Shown one piece after another: positions 6,362 through 12,875 of a stretch of 12,875 nucleotides of DNA. The position numbers and the translations under genes were made by a program. The notes under the pieces were generated by a model, which was not told the origin of the DNA, did no database searches, and saw nothing but the letters and a program-made list of their open reading frames with translations. Within the stretch, counting starts at the first letter, position 1. Each line of letters opens with the position of its first letter. Source of the stretch: Acidobacteriaceae bacterium (GTDB taxonomy: Bacteria; Acidobacteriota; Vicinamibacteria; Vicinamibacterales; CAVVIG01); NCBI GenBank assembly GCA_031274845.1, contig JAISPN010000106.1:1-12875 (forward strand), written 5' to 3'.

Positions 6362-7390
6362 GTGGATCACCCGATCAGCACGCTCGAATCACCAGACGAT
6401 ATCGCGCTCGCCGACAAGATGAACAACGGCCGCAAGGCGATTCTCGCCGAGCTGCACAAACGGATCATCGGCCAGCACGACGTCATGGAGTTGATTCTCC
6501 AGACGCTGTTTGTCGGCGGCAACAGCCTCATCATCGGCGTGCCAGGTCTGGCGAAAACGCTGTTGATTCAAACGCTCGCGCAGGTCGTCGACCTCAAGTT
6601 CAACCGCATTCAGTTCACACCAGACCTGATGCCGTCGGACATCACCGGCACCGACATCATTCAGGAGGACGCGGCGACCGGCCGGCGGCAGATGGTGTTC
6701 GCGCCCGGACCGATCTTCGCCAACATCGTCCTCGCCGACGAAATTAACCGCACGCCACCCAAGACGCAAGCGGCGCTGCTCGAAGCGATGCAGGAACACC
6801 GCGTCACGATTCAGGGACGCACCTACACGCTCGAAGAGCCGTTCTACGTGTTCGCCACCCAGAACCCAATCGAGCTTGAGGGCACGTATCCACTGCCGGA
6901 AGCCCAGCTCGACCGATTCATGTTCCACATCGTGGTTGAACATCCACCCGAGGAGGAGGAACTCGAAGTCGTGCGCTCGACGACACGAGTGATCGACGCG
7001 CAGTACGAACGTCCGGTGAACGGCGCCGATCTCGTCGCGTTCCAGCGTCTCGTGCGGCGCGTGCCGGTCGCCGACTCGGTGCTGCGCTACGCGCTGAACC
7101 TCGTGCGTACCAGCCGTCCGAAATCGCCGAATGCGCCCGAGCAGGTGAAGAAGTGGGTGGCGTTTGGCTGCTCCGTCCGCGCGGCACAGTATCTGGTGCT
7201 TGGCGCCAAGGCGCGCGCGCTGACCCAAGGGCGCTATCACGTGAGCTTCGACGACATCAAAGCCGTGGCGCATCCGGTGATGCGTCACCGCGTGCTGGTG
7301 AACTTCCGCGCGGAGTCGGAAGGCGTCACGACCGATTCGATCATCGACGACCTGCTGGCGCGGGTGCCGGTCCCCACGTCAGGGATGTAG
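6362..7390 (+). CDS. moxR: MoxR-family AAA+ ATPase
   Basis: MoxR proteins are AAA+ chaperone-like ATPases that usually act with VWA-domain partners in maturing or remodeling protein complexes. The 342-residue product shows the Walker A motif G59-VPGLAK-T66, Walker B NIVLADEINR (D126, E127), the MoxR-typical NRIQFTPDLMPSDITG, the APGPIFAN block, sensor 1 in FATQNPIELEGTYPLPEAQLDRF (N168), and an arginine in LDRF (R185). The C-terminal lid (about 215-340) contains the conserved RAAQYLVLGAKARAL and HRVLVNF segments. Translation starts at GTG with a strong GGAGG six bases upstream. A gap of 28 bases follows the C13-like gene and 44 bases precede the DUF58 gene, consistent with one operon. No key residue is missing. 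The ATPase is expected in the cytoplasm, working on DUF58 and the membrane VWA proteins encoded next to it. Confidence 0.95.
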   Translation: MDHPISTLESPDDIALADKMNNGRKAILAELHKRIIGQHDVMELILQTLFVGGNSLIIGVPGLAKTLLIQTLAQVVDLKFNRIQFTPDLMPSDITGTDIIQEDAATGRRQMVFAPGPIFANIVLADEINRTPPKTQAALLEAMQEHRVTIQGRTYTLEEPFYVFATQNPIELEGTYPLPEAQLDRFMFHIVVEHPPEEEELEVVRSTTRVIDAQYERPVNGADLVAFQRLVRRVPVADSVLRYALNLVRTSRPKSPNAPEQVKKWVAFGCSVRAAQYLVLGAKARALTQGRYHVSFDDIKAVAHPVMRHRVLVNFRAESEGVTTDSIIDDLLARVPVPTSGM

Positions 7391-7434
7391 CCCGGGATTG
7401 TCCGTGACGCACCAACAGCGTTGGGAGACAGTGC

Positions 7435-8355
7435 ATGTCGCATGACGAACGCGGCGCGATGCCGGGCGCGCGGTTTGTGGATCCGAAGATCCTCGCGCGC
7501 ATCGGCAACCTCGAACTGCTCGCCAAAACCGTGGTCGACGGCTTCATCAACGGCCTGCACCGCGCGCCGTTTTTTGGCGCGTCGGTCGACTTCGCCGAGC
7601 ACCGCGGCTACGTCGCCGGCGACGACATCCGCCGCGTCGACTGGAAGCTGTACGCGCGGACCGATCGCTACTACATCAAGCAGTACGAAGCGGACACGAA
7701 TACGAACTTCACCGTACTGCTGGACGTGTCGAAGTCGATGAGCTTTACGAGCAGCGGCGCGCCGAGCAAGCTGGAATACGCGTCGTATCTCGGCGCCTGC
7801 CTCAGCTATCTCGCAACCAGGCAGCGCGACCGGGTCGGCATCCTCACCTTCGACAGCGACATCGTGAGCCATGTGCCGCCCTCCGCGAAGCACTTCGACA
7901 TGGTGCTGCACACGCTCGACGGCGCGCGCGCCGAGCGTCCGGGGCATCTCGTCGCGCCGCTGCACAAGATGGCCGAGCACTTCAAGCGGCGCGGCATCCT
8001 GCTGCTGATTTCAGATTTCTACGACGAGCCCGATGCGATTTTGGACGCCATCAAGCCGTTGCGGTTCATCGGCAACGATCTCATCGTGTTCCATGTGCTC
8101 GACCGTGAGGAGATCGACTTCAACTACAAGGACGCTTCGGCCTTCGAGGATCTCGAAAGCCGCGAGCAGATCCCGGTCGTGCCCGACTCGTTTCGCAAGC
8201 AGTACCGGCAACTGATTCGCGAGCACATCAACACGCTCTCGACAAAATTTTCTGAGAGCCGGATCGACTACGCGCAGATCACCACCGACGAACCGCTGGA
8301 CGCGTCGCTGTTCCGGTACATGTCGAGCCGCGAACGGCTCGCGCGCGTGAAATAA
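7435..8355 (+). CDS. DUF58 domain protein with VWA-like fold
   Basis: DUF58 proteins are the usual partners encoded next to MoxR ATPases. This 306-residue protein has the signature block HRGYVAGDDIRRVDWKLYAR at residues 56-75. A VWA-like region starts at about 92, with the metal-site pattern D97-V-S99-K-S101 (LLDVSKS) and the LLISDF strand carrying D194. No membrane segment or signal peptide is seen, so it is cytoplasmic, the short form of the family. The ATG at 7435 has GGGAGA six bases upstream; a later ATG at 7459 is in frame but has no such site. The gene ends 21 bases before the BatA-type gene. The likely role is adaptor between MoxR and the membrane proteins; this is inferred from family context. 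Confidence 0.93.
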   Translation: MSHDERGAMPGARFVDPKILARIGNLELLAKTVVDGFINGLHRAPFFGASVDFAEHRGYVAGDDIRRVDWKLYARTDRYYIKQYEADTNTNFTVLLDVSKSMSFTSSGAPSKLEYASYLGACLSYLATRQRDRVGILTFDSDIVSHVPPSAKHFDMVLHTLDGARAERPGHLVAPLHKMAEHFKRRGILLLISDFYDEPDAILDAIKPLRFIGNDLIVFHVLDREEIDFNYKDASAFEDLESREQIPVVPDSFRKQYRQLIREHINTLSTKFSESRIDYAQITTDEPLDASLFRYMSSRERLARVK

Positions 8356-8376
8356 CACGGTCACTTCTTTACTGAC

Positions 8377-10434
8377 ATGGCGTTTCTGACCCCACTCCTG
8401 CTCCTCGGTCTCGGCGCGATTGCCGTGCCCGTCATCGTGCATCTTGTGCAACGCGAGCGGAAGCAGGTCATCCACTTCCCGTCGCTGATGTTCGTGCAGA
8501 AGATCCCGTACCAATCGGTGCGGCGCCGGCGGATTCGGCACTGGTTTCTGCTGCTGACACGCGCGCTTGCCATCGCGCTCATCGTCGCGGCGTTTGCGCG
8601 GCCGTTCCTCCGGCAGAACGCCATCGCCGCCGTCGCCACCTCCGCCGGCGCGCGCGAAGTGGTGATCCTGCTCGATCAGTCCGCGAGCATGGGATACGGC
8701 GATTACTGGCAGCGCGCGAAAGACGAGGCGGCCAAAGCGATTGGCAACATTGGCACCAACGATCGCGCGACGCTCGTCCTCTTCAGCCGCAACGCCGAGG
8801 AAAACATCCGCGCCACCTCCGATCGCGGACGCCTTACCGCCGCGCTCAATGCCGCCAAGGTGACCGCGAGCGCCACGCGCTTCGGACCGGCGCTCAAGCT
8901 TGCCGAAAGCATCCTCGCGCGCTCGACGCTTCCGCGGCGCGAAGCGATCCTCATCTCCGATTTTCAAAAGACCGGATGGGCGGGGTCTGAAGACGTGCGA
9001 TTTGCTGAAGGCATGACGCTGACGCCGATCTCCGTCGCCGCTCCAAACGCCGCGAACGTCGCCGTGCCGTCGGTGTCGTTCAGCCGCGCGTCGTTTTCAA
9101 ATCAGGAGCGCATCACCGTCACCGCCGGCATCGCCAACAAGAGCAGCGCGCCCGCCACCGGTGTCAGCGTTACGCTCGACATCAGCGGACACATCATCGA
9201 GACCAAGCGCGTCGACATCGCGCCGAACGCGGCGGCGTCGGTCGTCTTCGCACCGTTCACGCTCTCCGAACCCTCCGTCCACGGCATCGTCCGCACCGGG
9301 AACGACGGCCTCGCCGCGGACAACTCGTTCGACTTCATCATCACGCCAAGCCAGTCGGTCTCGGTGCTCATCATCAACAGCGGCGCCGACAACGCGCCAA
9401 GCTTTTATCTGGCGAAAGCGCTCAGCATCGGCAACACGCCGACCTTTCACGTCGAGACGCTGCCAGCCGCGCGCGTCACGCCCGAATCGATCGCCAAGCA
9501 GTCGGTGGTGATTCTGAACGACACGCCACTGCCGCCAGCGCTCGCGGGCGGCGCGCTGAAGTCGTATGTCGAACGTGGCGGCGGATTGCTCGTCGTCCTC
9601 GGCGAGCACAGCACGTTGTCGGCGGGCGACGCCTCGATCTTGCCAGGCATGGTGGGCGCCATCGTCAACCGCATGGACGGACGCGGCGCGACGATCGGCT
9701 TCCGCGACTACAGCCATCCGGTGTTTGAAGTCTTCAAGGCGCCGCGCAGCGGCGACTTCTCCGCCGCGCGTGTCTTGCGTTACCGCGCGATTGCGCAACC
9801 ATCCGCCGATAGCCGCATCATCGCGCGCTTCGACGATGGGGCGATTGCGGCCGTTGAGAGGCGGGCCGGCGCCGGACGCGTCGTCATGCTGACCACGACA
9901 CTCGACGACTCGTGGACCGACCTGCCGCTCAAGCCGGTCTACCTGCCGCTCGTCCATCAATTGGCGCGCTATCTCGGTCAGTACGAACAGACCTCGGCGT
10001 GGTACACCGTGGGACAGATTGCCGACCTCACCACGCTCTTCAAGTCGCGCACCGATCGCACCGTCGTGACGCCGTCGAACGAACGCCTGCGGATGCCGGC
10101 GGACACATCGAGCAGCCTTGAACTCACCGAGCACGGCGTCTACGAAATCCGGACGGCCGCCAACGCGTCGGGACGTCCCGATCGGATCGCGGTCAACCTC
10201 GACCCGGCGGAATCCGACCTGACGTCGCTCGATCCGGCGGAACTCGTGGCCGCCGTCACCGGTCATGCCACGCAAGCCACCGCGACGGCCGCCGGCGCGA
10301 GCACCGAGCTCACCCCTGAAGAGACCGAAAAAACACAGAGCCTGTGGTGGTACCTGCTGATTCTCGGGTTGCTGCTGCTGGTGGCGGAAAATATCGTGGC
10401 AAACAGGCTGTCCGTCAACGAGCGATTTTCGTAA
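8377..10434 (+). CDS. BatA-type membrane protein: N-terminal BatA domain, VWA and amidotransferase-like domains
   Basis: The protein has 685 residues. Residues 1-78 are the aerotolerance (BatA) N-terminal domain: a membrane segment (about 4-23), the HLVQRERKQVIHFPSLMFV motif, the basic RRRRIRHW and a second membrane segment (about 56-76). A VWA domain (about 93-220) has a full metal site: D100-Q-S102-A-S104, T167 and D195 in ISDF. A beta-rich domain (about 228-322) precedes an amidotransferase-like fold (about 327-535, with YVERGGGLLVVLGEH). A further beta domain (545-610), a Thr/Ala linker and a C-terminal membrane segment (about 656-676) follow. I see no cysteine anywhere, so the amidotransferase-like domain is not catalytic in the normal way. 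The start is 21 bases after the DUF58 stop with no clear ribosome site, suggesting coupling. The VWA and amidotransferase-like parts probably face the periplasm. Confidence 0.88.
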   Translation: MAFLTPLLLLGLGAIAVPVIVHLVQRERKQVIHFPSLMFVQKIPYQSVRRRRIRHWFLLLTRALAIALIVAAFARPFLRQNAIAAVATSAGAREVVILLDQSASMGYGDYWQRAKDEAAKAIGNIGTNDRATLVLFSRNAEENIRATSDRGRLTAALNAAKVTASATRFGPALKLAESILARSTLPRREAILISDFQKTGWAGSEDVRFAEGMTLTPISVAAPNAANVAVPSVSFSRASFSNQERITVTAGIANKSSAPATGVSVTLDISGHIIETKRVDIAPNAAASVVFAPFTLSEPSVHGIVRTGNDGLAADNSFDFIITPSQSVSVLIINSGADNAPSFYLAKALSIGNTPTFHVETLPAARVTPESIAKQSVVILNDTPLPPALAGGALKSYVERGGGLLVVLGEHSTLSAGDASILPGMVGAIVNRMDGRGATIGFRDYSHPVFEVFKAPRSGDFSAARVLRYRAIAQPSADSRIIARFDDGAIAAVERRAGAGRVVMLTTTLDDSWTDLPLKPVYLPLVHQLARYLGQYEQTSAWYTVGQIADLTTLFKSRTDRTVVTPSNERLRMPADTSSSLELTEHGVYEIRTAANASGRPDRIAVNLDPAESDLTSLDPAELVAAVTGHATQATATAAGASTELTPEETEKTQSLWWYLLILGLLLLVAENIVANRLSVNERFS

Positions 10435-10502
10435 TTTTCGAGAGACGCCGCCCCGGTCTTTTCATGGCGTTCTTTTCGTGAACGGGGCCGCGCGCGTCGG
10501 TG

Positions 10503-10508
10503 TATTCT
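10503..10508 (+). promoter_or_regulatory. Possible -10 element before the DUF4175-type gene
   Basis: TATTCT fits a TAnnnT -10 pattern in the 113-base gap after the BatA-type gene, 39 bases before the downstream ATG. No convincing -35 is present 16-18 bases upstream, so an internal promoter is possible but weakly supported. The rest of this gap shows nothing else I can name. Confidence 0.2.
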
Positions 10509-10530
10509 CAAGGCTTCAATACAGAGTGTG

Positions 10531-10538
10531 GGAGGAGG
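10531..10538 (+). promoter_or_regulatory. Strong ribosome binding site of the DUF4175-type gene
   Basis: GGAGGAGG lies nine bases before ATG 10548. It is the best Shine-Dalgarno match in the window and settles both the start and the existence of the gene, which has no stop codon inside the window. Confidence 0.8.
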
Positions 10539-10547
10539 ACCCCACCG

Positions 10548-12875
10548 ATGGCTTACGAAGCGAGTGGCTCCGACCGTCGCACGGAGCTTGTCGACGTCAT
10601 TCACCGCGTTCGAGATCGCTGGCGGCTGAAGCTCGCCCTCCGTGGCGTAGTCATCGTCGTCGCCGGGACGCTCCTCGCCCTGTTCCTGTCCGCGTCGAGC
10701 CTCGAAGCGCTTCGCTTCAGCCCCGCGGCCATCATTTCGTTCCGCCTCATCGCGGCCATCATCTTTGCTGGCCTCGTGTGGATCGGATTCGTCCTGCCGC
10801 TCCGTCGCCGCGTCACCGACAGTCAGGTCGCGCTGTACCTCGAAGAAAAAGATCCGACGCTCGAAGCCGCCATCATGAGCGCGATCGACGCGGCGCGCCA
10901 CGTCGACGAGGGCGGCGATCCGAACCTCGGTCCATCACCGCAGCTGCTCGCGCGGCTCATCGAGCAAGCCATCGAGAAATGCCGCGCGCTCGAAGACGGC
11001 GCGCTCATCGAGCGTGAACATCTACGACGTCAGCTCATCACGCTCGGCGGCATCGTCGTCGCCGCGATCCTGATCCTGAGCATCGGACCGTCGTTCCTCC
11101 GCAGCGGCATGAAGGCGCTGCTGCTCGTTCAGCGCAGCGCGGAAGCGTCGAGCCCGTACAAGATCGACGTGACGCCCGGCAACACGAAGGTGCCACGCGG
11201 CGCCGATCAGCCGATCAAGGCGACGCTCTCCGGCTTCAGCGCCACGGACGCGACGCTGATGGTGCGTCTCGATCCGCGCGGAGCATTCGAGCGCGTGTCG
11301 CTCGCGCCCGCCGCGGATGCCGGACACTTCGAAGGGCTGCTCTTCCACGTCGAGAAAACCGCCGAGTATTTCGTGACGGCAAACGGCGTCGAATCGCCGC
11401 GCTTCACAATGGAAGTCGTCGACCTGCCGACGGTCGACAAGCTGGTGCTCGATTACACCTTCCCTGCGTACACCAACCTCGAGCCGCGCACCGACGATCC
11501 CGGCGGCGACATCGCCGCGCTCAAGGGCACCGCGGTCAAGCTCACGATCACGCCGACGATGGCGACGCCGGGCGGACGCGTGATCGTCAACGACAACTCG
11601 ATCCCGCTGACAAAAGACGCCGACGGCACGTTTGCCGCGAACATGACCGTCGACGCGCAAGGCTTCTACAAGATCGAACTCGACGGTCCGCACGGCGAGA
11701 AGGTGAACGCGTCGCCGCAGTACACGATCGACGTCCTCACGGATCAGGGGCCGACCGTCCGCTTCAACAAACCGGGACGCGACACGAACGCCACGCCGGT
11801 TGAAGAAGTGTTTGCCGAAGTAAAAGCCGCCGACGACTTCGGCGTGAAGTCGATGCAGATGTTCTACTCGGTGAACGGCGGTCCCGAGAAAACGATCAAC
11901 CTGTTCGGCGGATCGAAGACGCTGCCGGAAGTCACGGCGAGCCACACCATCTACCTCGAAGAGCTCGGGCTCAAGCCGGGCGACTTCGTCTCCTACTACG
12001 CGAAGGCGTCGGACAACGACACGGTGGCTGGATCGAAGACGACGACCAGCGACATCTACTTCGTGCAGATCCGTCCGTTCAAGAAGGACTACAAGGCCGC
12101 GCAATCGATGGCCAGCGGCGGAGGCGGTGGGGGCGGCGGCGGGAATCAGGTCGGGCAGCTCTCGCAGCAGCAGCGCGAGATCGTCGCGGCAACGTTCAAC
12201 ACCGTCCGCGACAAAGAGAAGATGGCGCCGGACAAGTATCGCGAGCAGACCGTCTTCCTGACGCTCGCTCAGGCGAAGCTTCGCGATCAGGTCGAAGAGC
12301 TCTCCGGCAAGATGAACAGCCGCCTGGACGCGGTCGATCCCGCGTTCAAAGCCATCGCCGAAGCGTTGCCCAAAGCCGCCGAAGCGATGAAGTCGGCCGA
12401 GTCGAACCTGAAGGGGCTGCAAGCCAAGGAAGCGCTGACGCCTGAACAGCAAGCGCTCAAGCTGCTGCAGGACGCCGAGCAGGAATACGAAGTGCAGGTC
12501 TCGGCGCAGCGTGGGGGGGGCGGCGGCGGTGGCGGACAGAATCAGATGTCCGAAGATCTCGCGGATCTGTTCAATCTCGAGATGGACAAGCTCGCCAACC
12601 AGTACGAAATGCAGCAGCGCGCCGAGCAGCAAGGCGGCGACAAGGAAGTCGACGCGCTCATGGAGAAGCTGAAAGAGCTCGCGCGGCGCCAGCAGCAGGA
12701 AGCGGAACGTCAGCGTCGCATGGCCGCGCAAAATCAAAGTGGCGGCGGCGGTGGCGATGCGCAGCGTCAGATCGCGCAGGAACTCGAAGACGCCGCACGG
12801 CGGCTGCAACAGCTCCAGCGTCAACAGCCGCAGCAGAACCTTGCCGATGCCGCGCGTCAGATGCAAGACGCCGCC
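10548..12875 (+). CDS. DUF4175-type membrane protein (3' end missing)
   Basis: The frame stays open for 776 codons to the window edge, so the protein is incomplete. Three membrane segments are visible near the N-terminus (about residues 30-49, 62-84 and 162-181). Between the second and third is an acidic helical stretch (VTDSQVALYLEEKDPTLEAAI) typical of these proteins. Residues about 205-510 form a series of beta-sandwich-like modules (YKIDVTPGNTKVPRG, LDYTFPAYTNLEP, VKAADDFGVKSM). From about 535 onward the protein is helical and rich in Gln, Ala and Arg, broken by Gly tracts at 524-532, 656-663 and 732-736. This layout fits DUF4175-type proteins found beside MoxR and BatA-type genes. The opposite strand is open for 1845 bases (11022-12866) but shows no family motif and is a codon-usage shadow. 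The role is unknown; a large envelope component is likely. Confidence 0.8.
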   Translation, partial: MAYEASGSDRRTELVDVIHRVRDRWRLKLALRGVVIVVAGTLLALFLSASSLEALRFSPAAIISFRLIAAIIFAGLVWIGFVLPLRRRVTDSQVALYLEEKDPTLEAAIMSAIDAARHVDEGGDPNLGPSPQLLARLIEQAIEKCRALEDGALIEREHLRRQLITLGGIVVAAILILSIGPSFLRSGMKALLLVQRSAEASSPYKIDVTPGNTKVPRGADQPIKATLSGFSATDATLMVRLDPRGAFERVSLAPAADAGHFEGLLFHVEKTAEYFVTANGVESPRFTMEVVDLPTVDKLVLDYTFPAYTNLEPRTDDPGGDIAALKGTAVKLTITPTMATPGGRVIVNDNSIPLTKDADGTFAANMTVDAQGFYKIELDGPHGEKVNASPQYTIDVLTDQGPTVRFNKPGRDTNATPVEEVFAEVKAADDFGVKSMQMFYSVNGGPEKTINLFGGSKTLPEVTASHTIYLEELGLKPGDFVSYYAKASDNDTVAGSKTTTSDIYFVQIRPFKKDYKAAQSMASGGGGGGGGGNQVGQLSQQQREIVAATFNTVRDKEKMAPDKYREQTVFLTLAQAKLRDQVEELSGKMNSRLDAVDPAFKAIAEALPKAAEAMKSAESNLKGLQAKEALTPEQQALKLLQDAEQEYEVQVSAQRGGGGGGGGQNQMSEDLADLFNLEMDKLANQYEMQQRAEQQGGDKEVDALMEKLKELARRQQQEAERQRRMAAQNQSGGGGGDAQRQIAQELEDAARRLQQLQRQQPQQNLADAARQMQDAA

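Noticed and set aside
9097..10275. Open frame of 392 codons on the - strand
   Set aside because: It is antisense to the BatA-type protein's middle domains; the product is Arg/Asp/Val-rich with no motif.
10450..10488. GCCCCG...CGGGGC inverted repeat after the BatA-type gene as a terminator
   Set aside because: The stem is only six pairs with a 27-base loop and no following T run, so it is not a convincing intrinsic terminator.
11022..12866. Open frame of 614 codons on the - strand
   Set aside because: It lies wholly inside the DUF4175-type gene, its product is an unstructured Arg/Leu/Val-rich sequence with no family motif, and long antisense openings are expected in high-GC genes with C or G at third positions.
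1..12875. CRISPR array, tRNA, rRNA, insertion sequence or prophage elements
   Set aside because: I saw no regularly spaced identical repeats, no tRNA- or rRNA-like sequence, and no transposase, integrase or phage motif on either strand.

Overview
The window is a gene-dense, high-GC stretch of bacterial chromosome. Genes are short-spaced or overlap by ATGA, there are no RNA genes or insertion sequences, and no gap between genes exceeds about 115 bases. The gene set suggests a Gram-negative Acidobacteriota-like organism, possibly of the Vicinamibacteria type. It combines a periplasmic amidase with a GerMN protein, and a MoxR / DUF58 / BatA-type / DUF4175 cluster. The lineage is an inference from gene content and composition; no marker gene proves it.

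Region 1 (1-3014) holds envelope and nucleic-acid housekeeping genes. A cell-wall amidase (3' part only), a membrane-anchored GerMN protein, ribonuclease PH (rph) and an O6-alkylguanine-DNA alkyltransferase (ogt type) run on the + strand, two of the three junctions being ATGA overlaps. The dITP/XTP pyrophosphatase gene (rdgB) lies on the - strand, and its 3' end overlaps that of ogt by 44 bases. The order gerM-rph-rdgB matches a known neighbourhood (for example Bacillus), here modified by the intervening ogt and the reversed rdgB.

Region 2 (3015-3088) is a short, relatively AT-rich divergent spacer. It carries degenerate 8-base repeats that run into the rdgB start codon, and it is the only place where promoters for both rdgB and the following cluster could sit.

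Region 3 (3089-12875) is a six-gene + strand cluster: a membrane VWA protein with an amidotransferase-like fold, a secreted caspase/C13-like protein, a MoxR AAA+ ATPase, a DUF58 protein, a BatA-type VWA membrane protein, and a DUF4175-type membrane protein cut by the window edge. MoxR ATPases with VWA partners are thought to act as chaperones or remodelers of metal-binding or envelope complexes, so a stress or envelope-maintenance machine is the best overall reading.

Several points make region 3 unusual. The two large VWA proteins share one domain layout and bracket the ATPase. Their amidotransferase-like domains lack a catalytic cysteine. The mature C13-like protein contains no cysteine at all, so it is probably a pseudo-enzyme or scaffold. 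The DUF4175-type gene has no stop codon inside the window and faces a long spurious open frame on the other strand, so it is easy to miss.
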